Source: Calothrix sp. NIES-2100 (GTDB taxonomy: Bacteria; Cyanobacteriota; Cyanobacteriia; Cyanobacteriales; Nostocaceae). Taken from it: a stretch of DNA of 64,000 bases. A model generated the notes under the pieces. The model saw nothing but the letters and a program-made list of their open reading frames with translations. It was not told the DNA's origin and searched no databases. The stretch is from positions 3,616,791-3,680,790 of the forward strand of contig NZ_AP018178.1 of the NCBI RefSeq assembly GCF_002368195.1, in the 5' to 3' direction. Shown piece by piece: positions 20,501 to 26,663 of this stretch; the first letter of the stretch is position 1; every line of letters begins with the position of its first letter. The position numbers and the translations under genes are program-made.

Positions 20501-20631
20501 CTAACGGATTCGATTCGGGGAAATTTATGTTTATTTTTAATCGTATCCGATTTTTGCACTAACAACTTTTGCAGAACAAGTTCGCGTTTTTGCGGCGAGA
20601 GATGTTCCAAACGCTTTAGTAAGTCACTCAT
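14512..20631 (-). CDS. NRPS-1: C-A-PCP-E-C
   Basis: A 2039-residue synthetase, first gene of the cluster. After a short N-terminal helix (SPQKRELVLQKLL) comes a C domain (about 46-490) with an intact HHIVSDG motif. The A domain (about 505-1020) has YTSGSTGKPKG, NGYGPTE, YKTGDLARYL and GKIDRRAL. The PCP carries FFEIGGDS, the form typical in front of epimerases. The epimerase (about 1115-1560) has HHLAVDGVSWRIL and NYGILRYL. A final C domain (about 1585-2010) has HHLLIDGW and by position should be D-L type. The A-domain pocket reads D-A-F-T-T-A-G-V-W-K, for which I know no exact match. The protein ends right after the last C domain, so that domain must use the PCP of NRPS-2 as acceptor. The leading C domain in the first module suggests acylation or an upstream partner. 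Confidence 0.95.
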   Translation of the reverse strand: MSDLLKRLEHLSPQKRELVLQKLLVQKSDTIKNKHKFPRIESVSTDKLIPLSFPQQRLWFLDQMEGNSAVYNMAAAVEITGNLQVSILEQIISEIIQRHAILRTNFKTVDGNAVQIITPQFTINIPVIDLQTLPAAAQFAEVERLAIAEQLKPFDLANDCLLRVTLLHLAPESYVLLVTMHHIVSDGWSMGIFIQEFSTLYTAFSQNQPSPLPELAIQYADFAYWQRQCLQGEVLENQLNYWRQQLAGIPPILELPTDRPRPPVQTFQGQNLYFELNQNLTKQLNILCQKSGTTMFMTLMAAFATLLYRYSRQSDIVIGSPIANRDRQETHSLIGLFVNSLVLRTNLEGNPSFAELLQRVKQVALDAYAHQDVPLERLVEALQPERSLSHMPLFQVAFAMQNTPMGKLELPNLSLNLLKIENRTAKFDLTLSMQETESGILGEWEFNTDLFDATTISRMAGNFQTLLENIVVNPQQRIAEVSLLNASEQYQLLVDWNNTATDYPQGKCIHNLFEEWVEKTPDAVAVVFENQQLTYRELNDRANQLAHQLQTLGVKPDVLVGICVERSLEMIVGLLGILKAGGAYVPLDPNYPSDRLAFMLSDAQLPVLLTQQRLVEKLPEHQAIAICLDADWNEIAKNNNSNPTSKATTANLAYVIYTSGSTGKPKGVMVEHTGLCNLVTAQIQTYNVQTDSRILQFASFSFDASIFEVVMALGTGARLYLGTKESLLPGSSLIELLQNYGITHITLPPSALAVLPAEELPALQNLTVAGEACPPDLVERWSCGRRFFNGYGPTEATVWSTIAECSSHSTNKPPIGRPIANTQIYLLDQYLQPVPVGVPGELHIGGIGLARGYLNRPQLTQQKFIPHPFSNEPGARLYKTGDLARYLSDGNIEYLGRIDNQVKLRGFRIELGEIEALLSQHSGVIQNTIINREDIPGIQRLVAYTVPNPDQIPTISELRQFLKERLPEYMVPSAFVMLDTLPLTPNGKIDRRALPAPESRPELAVNFVAPRTPQEEKLAAIWADVLRLQQVGIHDNFFEIGGDSILSLQIIARANQAGIQLNIKQLFQHQTIAELAAVANTTQSITAEQGLVTGSLPLTPIQHWFFDQNLPQPAHFNQSVLLEVPNDLKPEILESALQQLLLHHDALRLRFVPEGESWSQTHADADATVALTYVDLSGKAPQAQQTALETTADRLHASLNLSQQLMQAALFHFGATQSARLLIIVHHLAVDGVSWRILVEDLFHAYQQLNRGETVQLPAKTTSFKEWSQRLAEYSNSNALTTELDFWLAQSSGSTPLPVDYPQAVNTVADSAQVSVSLDTEKTRALLQEVPAIYNTQINDVLLTALVQSLAQWTGESSLLVDLEGHGREELFADIDLSRTVGWFTCLFPVKFELATADAGKTLKSIKEQLRPSQKRGINYGILRYLSPNPAIRHQLTTAPQAQVSFNYLGQFDQELSESGAWKLAQESAGAEQSTLGDRSHLLEVNALVASGKLQLNWTYSQNIHQKSTIEALAASFINALTYIIHHCQSTDVGGYTPSDFPEAELTQEYLDNLVAEMTNRDTASHKKNIESIYPLSPMQQGILFHSLYDPESGVYCEQLSCTLYGSINTTAFAQAWQRVVERHSALRTFFVWDNLDKPHQVVCKTVNLPFVVDDWRSLSPTQQQEQLTAFTAADRNKGFELNQAPLMRCSLIQTADDTYEFVWTFHHLLIDGWSLPIVVQEAFAFYEAANQGHDLYLKTPRPFRDYITWLQQQDLSQAKEFWLRSLQGFTAPTPLMVDKSIVHNSQQQQTYHEQHLQLPQGLTTKLESLARQNQLTLNTLVQGIWALLLSHYSHQQDVVFGTTVSGRPPSLVGVETMVGMFINALPVRVQVLEDDQILPWMKDLHTRQVEREQYSHTPLVEIQRVSEIASGTPMFETNVAFYNYPVDPALQNSSSGLKIANISNYERTKYPLMLVIMPGENISVGLSYEGNRFTHDTIANILENFATVANTITAQPDAKLQTIAEILVQADKQKQLIKDQQLAATAINKLNKFKRKSA

Positions 20632-20751
20632 AAATTTATTGCTTGTTTTTAAACAGGTAATTTTGGTAAAGTTACACCATGTAAGTACCTAGTCGTTCAA
20701 AATTTCTATAGGGTAAGCTCAATAAATTTATGCACACCAAAGCCCGGATAT

Positions 20752-20773
20752 GGTGGGCAATGCCCACCCTACA
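20752..20773. repeat. Palindrome GGTGGGCAATGCCCACC
   Basis: A near-perfect palindrome followed by CTAC, of the dispersed TGGGCAATGCCCA type. It lies 120 bp upstream of NRPS-1. It is probably a repeat rather than a regulator site. Confidence 0.5.
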
Positions 20774-20872
20774 GGTACTTGGCAGTTCGATAAATCAAGC
20801 TTTTTGGCAATTTTTGCGTAAGTTCTGATAACGTTTCGTATTGAGCGACTATATCCCTAAAATTTAGGACTA

Positions 20873-20975
20873 ATACCAATTCACGAAAATCGTGATACAT
20901 ATAGATTCCCCGGAGGGCACAGCATTGCTGTGCCCCTACCCAAATATTTGTATCATTATTAAAGTGAAATGGTAT
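20873..20975. mobile_element. MITE-like element with nested palindrome
   Basis: The ends ATACCAATTCAC and GTGAAATGGTAT are inverted repeats with one mismatch. Inside lies the palindrome GGGCACAGCATTGCTGTGCC (20915-20935), a second dispersed repeat type also split by the MITE at 2755. The element lies in the 591-bp spacer between the divergent NRPS-1 and lipoprotein genes, which otherwise shows no coding potential and must contain both promoters. Confidence 0.55.
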
Positions 20976-21222
20976 AAAGCCCTGACTACGAATTTATTGA
21001 GAAAAAATGCGGAATCACCAGATTGCAGTGTGTAGTTGTAATGCTTAAGGTTTAGCTAGATGCTTTCTCAGCTATTACTGTTGAGTTTGCTATTGAAAAA
21101 ATTTAGCTATCAGCACAGAGAAAATCGAGAACAAAATTGAACTTTAAACAGTCAAGATAATTAAGTGTAACCAACACATCATCAACAGAACAAATATTGT
21201 AATTTTAAATTAGTGAAGAATA

Positions 21223-22287
21223 ATGTGTAATCTAAATAACCACCCTATCCGCTGGTCTTTATTCTTAGGAATGATACTTAGCCTTAGCAGTTGTGCTGGT
21301 CAGAATTTTACAGATGTGAAAGCTGAAATCTCTGCCAAAAAATCTCCTATTACCCAAAAAACCGTAACCGATTTAACTCCCAAAATTCAACTAGCCGAAG
21401 AACCGCAGTGGTCACCCGATGGTAAGCAGATAGCTTTTATGAGTTTGGACAATCCTGGTAATGAAGAAATTTATGTGATGAATGCTGATGGTTCAAAACT
21501 GAAGAATCTTACTAATAATAAAGTCAAGGATCGCTCTCCTATCTGGTCACCTGATGGTAATAAAATTGCCTTTCTCTCTGGACGCGATCGCAACCCGGAA
21601 GTTTACGTGATGAATCCTGACGGTTCCAATCAAACTAATTTAACGAAAAATCCAGCAGGTGATTACCCTTATGTATGGTCACCTGATGGCAAAAAAATTG
21701 CTTTTGGTTCGCGTCGGGAAAATAATGATTATGAAATCTACACGATGAATGCTGATGGTTCTAATATTACGAGAATCACTAATAATCCGGGATATGATTC
21801 AGTGCTTTCTTGGTCACCAGATGGGAAAAAAATTACTTTCATTTCTGATCGTGATGGTAATGAAGAAATCTATGTGATGAATGCTGATGGTTCTGGTCAA
21901 ATTCGCTTAACTAATGACCCAAATAGTAATGCTGGTGCAGTCTGGTCACCCGATAGTCAAAAGATTGCTTACCATTCAACTCCTGAACCTTCCAAGAATA
22001 ATGGTTACATTTATGTAATTAATGCTGATGGTTCTGGTAATACTCAACTTACAGACCAAGGAATCTCGCAAAATCCTGCTTGGTCGCCGGATGGTAAACA
22101 AATTGCCTTTGAATCTAATCGTGATGGCAACTTAGATATTTATATCATGAATGCTGATGGTTCTGAACAAACTCGACTAACAACAAATCAAGGTAAAGAT
22201 TCACATCCAGTTTGGTCAAAGGATGGTAAACAAATAGCCTATGAATGTCTGAAGGATGGACAATCACACATTTGCTTGCTGAAGTGA
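21223..22287 (+). CDS. TolB-like beta-propeller lipoprotein (PD40 repeats)
   Basis: A 354-residue protein with a lipoprotein signal peptide: hydrophobic core WSLFLGMILSL and lipobox LSSC (Cys24). The mature part is built of about seven WD40-like PD40 blades with the consensus WSPDGKxIAFxSxRDG followed by YVMNADGS and LTN. This matches the propeller of TolB, but the N-terminal TolB domain is missing. It is probably anchored in a cell-envelope membrane and may bind proteins or sense ligands. It is monocistronic. The blades are very similar to one another, suggesting recent internal duplication. A surface-exposed or periplasmic binding role is inferred; no enzyme motif is seen. Confidence 0.85.
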   Translation: MCNLNNHPIRWSLFLGMILSLSSCAGQNFTDVKAEISAKKSPITQKTVTDLTPKIQLAEEPQWSPDGKQIAFMSLDNPGNEEIYVMNADGSKLKNLTNNKVKDRSPIWSPDGNKIAFLSGRDRNPEVYVMNPDGSNQTNLTKNPAGDYPYVWSPDGKKIAFGSRRENNDYEIYTMNADGSNITRITNNPGYDSVLSWSPDGKKITFISDRDGNEEIYVMNADGSGQIRLTNDPNSNAGAVWSPDSQKIAYHSTPEPSKNNGYIYVINADGSGNTQLTDQGISQNPAWSPDGKQIAFESNRDGNLDIYIMNADGSEQTRLTTNQGKDSHPVWSKDGKQIAYECLKDGQSHICLLK

Positions 22288-22381
22288 GGATGAGAGGGAC
22301 AAGGGAGACAAGGAGGAAAAGGAGGATGGGGAAGACAACTGACCATTGACCATTGACTATTGACTATTGACCATTGACTAT
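22288..22381. repeat. Short tandem repeats (GACAAGG and TTGACCA/TTGACTA heptamers)
   Basis: After the lipoprotein stop comes a purine-rich (GGGACAAGG)n-like stretch and then about six heptamers alternating TTGACCA and TTGACTA (22338-22380). These are cyanobacterial STRRs. They lie between two convergent genes. Confidence 0.7.
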
Positions 22382-22825
22382 TTACAAAACCATCAAATAA
22401 GTATCTTTTCCTTCTACTGGCAAAACTCGCAATTTCTGATTTTGTAAATCGGGTTCTAATCCTAAATCTTCTAAAGGTATTAATCCTAATAAGGGATCAG
22501 AACCTTCTGGTAATTCAATACAATTAAATGTCCCTTCTCTTCCCTCAACAGAAAGATTTAACATTTTAAAAATCAGAGCTTTTTGTACTCCTGTAGCTAT
22601 TTTTACATCTACTTCCCCTTGAAAAGGTAATCCTAAATCGAAAATAATATTTTTAGGTAAGCACAGTCTTGTTGCACATATGTTAACTAAAACATCATGT
22701 AAGGTAATTGTGCGTATTTGCTCTGGGGGAATAAATCCTCTTTCTGCAAGTATTTGATCAATTCGATTGGTAATAGTGATTGAGGTAGTTACGTTGCCCA
22801 TTTTTTCGCTTTTGCTCAGTTTCAT
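22382..22825 (-). CDS. Retropepsin-like (aspartyl protease family) protein lacking the catalytic Asp
   Basis: A 147-residue protein. The C-terminal half, with ELPEGSDPLLGLIPLEDLGLEP and the ending LRVLPVEG, resembles small cyanobacterial clan-AA aspartyl protease family proteins. In those the active-site motif is VDTGAT. Here the matching stretch is VLVNICATRLCLP (46-58), so Asp is Asn48 and the Gly is Cys50. Proteolysis is thus unlikely. An alternative start is Met9. Related genes often pair with a second small protein of toxin-antitoxin type; none is adjacent here. Function is unknown; a binding or structural role is possible. Stop and start are clean, so it is not an obvious pseudogene. 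Confidence 0.7.
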   Translation of the reverse strand: MKLSKSEKMGNVTTSITITNRIDQILAERGFIPPEQIRTITLHDVLVNICATRLCLPKNIIFDLGLPFQGEVDVKIATGVQKALIFKMLNLSVEGREGTFNCIELPEGSDPLLGLIPLEDLGLEPDLQNQKLRVLPVEGKDTYLMVL

Positions 22826-23033
22826 ATAATTTTCCTATTTCTTGCGCCTACTTAATATAAATCCATGTTTTTTTGATATTTCATCCTTAAGATAGTTGCG
22901 CTAAACCGAGCGAGAGGGAAAATTTATTTTTCCTAGTTTGAGCGCTTTACCTTTCTGAAGTTATTTGTCATTGGTGAAGCTTTCAGGTATATTTACGTTT
23001 CGTAACAGACCTCGGTTCAAACAAGGAGTTGCT

Positions 23034-23795
23034 ATGACTAATTTTTTATTTGTATCTGATTTAGATCATACTTTTGTAGATCATGACGCTGGTAATGATG
23101 ATGCTCTTAGAGAGTTAAGCGATCGCCTACAGCAACATCGCCAAGCATATGGTACTAAAATAGTCTATTCTACCGGGCGATCGCCTAAACTTTACCGAGA
23201 ATTACAAATCGCAAAAAATCTTTTACAACCAGATGCACTGGTATTATCTGTAGGTACGGAAATTTACCTTGATGGGAGTGATACACCAGATGCAGGTTGG
23301 TCTCAAATCCTTTCCCCCGGATGGAATCGCGAATTGATACTATCAATAACTGCAAAATACCCTGAGTTAATTTTGCAACCAGATTCAGAACAGCGCCCCT
23401 TTAAAGTTAGCTTTTTCTTACAACAATCTGAAGCACCTGGAGTTTTATCGCAACTTGAGTTAGAGTTACAAAAACATAATTTACAGAAAAAGTTAATCTA
23501 TAGTAGCGGAATTGATCTTGACATTGTTCCCCTTTCCAGCGATAAAGGTCAGGCAATGCAATTTTTACGTCAAAAGTGGAAATTTGCAGCCGAACAAACT
23601 GTTGTCTGTGGCGATTCGGGTAATGATATTGCTTTATTTGCTGTAGGCGACGAACGGGGAATCATTGTTGGTAATGCTCGCCCTGAATTACTTCAGTGGC
23701 ATAATGAGCATCCGGCTGACTACCGTTACCTAGCGCAAAATTTTTGTGCTGGTGGCATTCTCGAAGGCTTAAAATATTTTGGATTCTTAGAATGA
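23034..23795 (+). CDS. Sucrose-6-phosphate phosphatase (HAD family)
   Basis: A 253-residue HAD hydrolase of the sucrose-phosphatase type, which removes phosphate from sucrose-6-phosphate in sucrose synthesis. Motif I is SDLDHTFVDH (nucleophile Asp and acid/base Asp in DLD), motif II is VYSTGRSP, and motif IV is GDSGNDIALF. The frame is open from 22965, but AAGGAG at 23023-23028 places the start at the ATG at 23034, and the length then equals that of Anabaena SppA-type enzymes. Its stop overlaps the ruvA start (ATGA), so the two are translationally coupled. Sucrose matters in heterocystous cyanobacteria as a carbon carrier and osmolyte. Confidence 0.85.
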   Translation: MTNFLFVSDLDHTFVDHDAGNDDALRELSDRLQQHRQAYGTKIVYSTGRSPKLYRELQIAKNLLQPDALVLSVGTEIYLDGSDTPDAGWSQILSPGWNRELILSITAKYPELILQPDSEQRPFKVSFFLQQSEAPGVLSQLELELQKHNLQKKLIYSSGIDLDIVPLSSDKGQAMQFLRQKWKFAAEQTVVCGDSGNDIALFAVGDERGIIVGNARPELLQWHNEHPADYRYLAQNFCAGGILEGLKYFGFLE

Positions 23796-24430
23796 TTAGT
23801 TATCTCAAAGGTATCGTTGCTGGTGTTCAAACAATAAGCAGTAATCGCGTCATACTGACTCTTGAGGTTAATAACATCGGGTATGATTTGCAAATTCCCC
23901 AACGGCTAACAAAGTCTTTACCAGAGTCGGGGGGAGTAGTGCAAATCTTTACCCACTACCAAGTTCGGGAAGAAGTGCCCTTATTGTATGGCTTTTCTTC
24001 CCCAGCCGAACGGGACTTATTTCGCCACTTGCAAAGTGTTAGCGGTATTGGTGCGGCTTTAGCGATTACCCTGTTAGACACCTTAGAACTACCAGATTTA
24101 GTCCAAGCAATTATCGCGGCGAATATTCAAATTCTCATTCAAGCCCCAGGTGTGGGTAAGAAAACCGCCGAACGTATTTGTTTAGAACTCAAAAGCAAAT
24201 TAATCGAGTGGCGCAAATCAGCAGGCTTCTTCGTCGCCACAGGCGGGCCAGCACCAGGTATTCTCGAAGAAGTGCAAATGACACTGTTTGCTTTAGGCTA
24301 TACCGCCAACGAAGTCAGCCACGCCTTACACGTAGTTAGCGAAGATATTGGACTCCCTAAAGATGCTTATGTAGAAGACTGGATTAAACAAGCGATCGCT
24401 CATCTTAGTAGTAGCGAACAAATTGGTTAA
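23792..24430 (+). CDS. ruvA: Holliday junction DNA helicase subunit RuvA
   Basis: A 212-residue RuvA: N-terminal OB fold starting MISYLKGIVAG, the middle helix-hairpin-helix pair (LQSVSGIGAALAITLL and APGVGKKTAERICLELK), and the C-terminal domain that contacts RuvB (EEVQMTLFALGYTANEV). RuvA binds four-way junctions and guides RuvB-driven branch migration. The start at 23792 overlaps the phosphatase stop by 4 bp. No ruvB or ruvC is nearby, as is usual in cyanobacteria. Confidence 0.97.
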   Translation: MISYLKGIVAGVQTISSNRVILTLEVNNIGYDLQIPQRLTKSLPESGGVVQIFTHYQVREEVPLLYGFSSPAERDLFRHLQSVSGIGAALAITLLDTLELPDLVQAIIAANIQILIQAPGVGKKTAERICLELKSKLIEWRKSAGFFVATGGPAPGILEEVQMTLFALGYTANEVSHALHVVSEDIGLPKDAYVEDWIKQAIAHLSSSEQIG

Positions 24431-24519
24431 TAGTCAATGGTCATTTGTCATTTGTCATTGGTAATTTGTCCTCCTTGTCCTCCTTGTCCCCCTTGTCCTC
24501 CTTGTGCCTCTAATTCATA
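24431..24519. repeat. STRR cluster (heptamers and CTCCTTGTC nonamers)
   Basis: Between ruvA and bioF lie heptamers of the CATTTGT/CATTGGT type (24436-24470) followed by four CTCCTTGTC/CCCCTTGTC nonamers (24471-24505). These are STRRs. They occupy the entire spacer, so the bioF promoter lies in them or further upstream. Confidence 0.75.
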
Positions 24520-25698
24520 ATGCCCATAGATCCTTATGCTTGGCTAGAGCAGTCTTTGGAAACTATACATCGGGCGGATTGGTATCGCTCAGTCCAAACG
24601 ATTGATGGGCGATGCGGTGCTACTGTGTTGTTAGAAGGGCGGGAAGTAATAAATTTTGCCAGCAATGACTACTTAGGATTAGCAGGGGATCAACGTTTAA
24701 TTACAGCCGGGGTTGCAGCTACTCAAGAATTTGGCACAGGAAGCACAGGTTCTAGATTACTTAGTGGAAATCGGGAATTACACAGAAAATTAGAAAAAGC
24801 GATCGCATCTTTGAAACAAACCGAAGATGCATTAGTATTTAGTTCAGGGTATTTAGCGAATTTAGGTGCGATCGCCGCATTGGTAGGTAAGCGCGATTTA
24901 ATCCTCTCTGACCAGTACAATCATTCCAGCCTGAAAAATGGCGCAATTCTCAGTGGTGCAGCAATTCTCGAATATCCCCACTGTGATGTTACAGCTTTAC
25001 GAAACCAGTTAATTGAGCAAAGACAAAATTACCGTCGCTGCTTAATCCTCACCGATAGCGTTTTCAGCATGGATGGCGATTTATGTCCTTTACCTACATT
25101 AATAGATATAGCAGCAGAATTTAGCTGTATGCTCCTAGTAGATGAAGCCCATGCAACAGGAGTCATGGGTAAAACTGGCGCAGGTTGTGTTGAACACTTT
25201 AACTGTACCGGAAAGCAATTAATTCAAATCGGCACATTAAGTAAAGCCTTGGGTAGTTTAGGCGGATACGTCGCCGGAAGCGCCACCTTAATTGACTTCT
25301 TACGCAATCGCGCCCCCACTTGGATTTACACCACAGCTCTTTCACCCGCAGACACAGCCGCAGCCTTAGCCGCCATTGAGATAGTACAACAAGAACCACA
25401 ACGCCGTACTCAATTGTGGGAGAATGTAGATTACCTAAAAAAATTAATGCAACAACAGGTATCGGAATTAAAACTACTACCTTCCGAATCACCTATAATA
25501 TGTTTTCAATTGCCAACCGCCGCAGATGCCTTAAAAGCAGGTAAATATTTAAAAGATGCCGGAATTTTCGCCCCAGCCATACGCCCGCCCACAGTACCCA
25601 CCAGCCGAATTAGGATATCTGCAATGGCGACGCATCAAGCAACGCATATTGATCGACTAGTAGCAGCATTGCAAGAATTCGTCATGGTTAAAGGTTAA
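24520..25698 (+). CDS. bioF: 8-amino-7-oxononanoate synthase
   Basis: A 392-residue PLP enzyme that condenses pimeloyl thioester with L-alanine in biotin synthesis. Alpha-oxoamine synthase features are visible: NFASNDYLGLAGD near the N-terminus, GTGSTGSRLLSGN, SDQYNHSS, VDEAHATGVMG with the cofactor-contacting Asp, and the PLP lysine in GTLSKALGSLGGY (about K238). It ends with the usual RISAMATHQATHIDRLV region. Related KBL and SPT enzymes share the fold, but the N-terminus and size fit BioF best. No other bio gene is adjacent. Confidence 0.9.
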   Translation: MPIDPYAWLEQSLETIHRADWYRSVQTIDGRCGATVLLEGREVINFASNDYLGLAGDQRLITAGVAATQEFGTGSTGSRLLSGNRELHRKLEKAIASLKQTEDALVFSSGYLANLGAIAALVGKRDLILSDQYNHSSLKNGAILSGAAILEYPHCDVTALRNQLIEQRQNYRRCLILTDSVFSMDGDLCPLPTLIDIAAEFSCMLLVDEAHATGVMGKTGAGCVEHFNCTGKQLIQIGTLSKALGSLGGYVAGSATLIDFLRNRAPTWIYTTALSPADTAAALAAIEIVQQEPQRRTQLWENVDYLKKLMQQQVSELKLLPSESPIICFQLPTAADALKAGKYLKDAGIFAPAIRPPTVPTSRIRISAMATHQATHIDRLVAALQEFVMVKG

Positions 25699-25745
25699 AG
25701 GTTTTTCTGTCCCCTTTCCCCTTTTTCCCCTTAACCTCAACTCCT

Positions 25746-25972
25746 TGGTGACAAATGAGATCGGGTTCTCAATGAATGAGATCTCATTGATAGACAACCC
25801 GATCTAGTTGGTTATGAAGGAGTTGAGGTTCTCTATGGATGAGATCTCATTGATAGACAACCCGATCTGGTTGGTTACAAATGCGATCGCCTTCTCTATG
25901 GATGAGTACTCGTTGATAAACAACCCGATCTAGTTGGTCACAAATGCGATCGCCTTCTCTATGGATGAGTCA
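25746..25972. repeat. 63-bp tandem repeat array A (~3.6 copies, contains HIP1)
   Basis: The unit is 63 bp and reads GTTGGTTACAAATGCGATCG, then CCTTCTCTATGGATGAGTAC, then TCGTTGATAAACAACCCGATCTA. The first copies are more diverged (GAGATCTCATTGATAG in place of GAGTACTCGTTGATAA). Each later copy carries the HIP1 octamer. A longer array with the same period, orientation and closely related sequence lies at 63613-63990. Confidence 0.85.
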
Positions 25973-26061
25973 CCCGCCTGGGAATGAATTCCAAGGGACA
26001 AAGTCCAAGTAGGGGCGGGTTAAGCGAGATAGTCGTGAATTATTGGAGCATATCTGTAAAC

Positions 26062-26253
26062 CATTGGTGTCAACTTAACGTGAAACCCTTGCCTGGATAT
26101 GATTTGATACAAAATCACGTACCACCAAGATCCGCGCTACCCCACCCCAGTTTTGCTGACGCAAAACGTCCCCTCCCCGTAAACGGGGAGGGGATTGAGG
26201 GGTGGGGTAAAATGCCTGTGGAATAAGCGTTTTGACTTAAGTTGACACCAATG
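26062..26253. mobile_element. MITE-like element, copy 2 (192 bp) with 10-bp target duplication
   Basis: Perfect 17-bp terminal inverted repeats (CATTGGTGTCAACTTAA / TTAAGTTGACACCAATG) enclose a C-rich/G-rich inner palindrome, matching copy 1 at 2755-2947 over its whole length. The flanks are the exact 10-bp direct repeat ATCTGTAAAC (26052-26061 and 26254-26263), so the insertion boundaries are unambiguous. As with copy 1, the target appears to be a palindromic GTAGGGGCGGGTT ... AACCCGCCCCTAC repeat. Confidence 0.85.
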
Positions 26254-26362
26254 ATCTGTAAACCCGCCCCTACTGAAGTAGACTCAAGATTTTGAGGATA
26301 TTTAGGAATCTGACGATGACTTTTACTATTAGCAAGGAACTTCAGTTCCTTGCGGTAACTGG

Positions 26363-26384
26363 GTTTCGCGTTAAGTTGACACGT
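26363..26384. repeat. Solitary MITE end
   Basis: GTTTCGCGTTAAGTTGACACG is the inverted form of the left end of the MITE at 2755. No second end is found nearby. It directly adjoins a truncated gene, so it may mark a deletion that removed both the rest of the MITE and the gene's 5' part. Confidence 0.6.
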
Positions 26385-26386
26385 AA

Positions 26387-26620
26387 GGGCACATCGCCAC
26401 ACCCAACGCCGATAAACTCAGTGGCGAAATCACCCTGCTGGGTATTGTTGTTAATAAACTGCGCCCCATTCATACAGAATTAGTTGACCGTGACTACATC
26501 CTGGCACTTAAAGCTTATCAAGAACGCTTGCCAATTTACTGCACAGGTGACTTAATTAAGGAAAACGGTGTATTTATTCTCAAAAATCCCCACAAATTTT
26601 GCCTGGATGATAGTAAATAG
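26387..26620 (+). pseudogene. C-terminal gene fragment (77 codons, function not recognised)
   Basis: A frame open from just after an in-frame TAA at 26384 to a TAG at 26620 has protein-like composition (for example ITLLGIVVNKLRPIHTELVD and RDYILALKAYQERLPIYCTG) but no ATG or ribosome binding site at its beginning. It is cut at its 5' side by the solitary MITE end. I take it for the C-terminal remainder of a disrupted gene. I do not recognise the family. Confidence 0.5.
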
Positions 26621-26663
26621 TACATTAGCTTTCCTTTTTCTGCCTTGTTTCTCAAACAATAGA

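Noticed and set aside
25746..25972. CRISPR-like array
   Set aside because: The whole 63-bp unit is repeated without unique spacers, and no cas gene is near. The same applies to 63613-63990.
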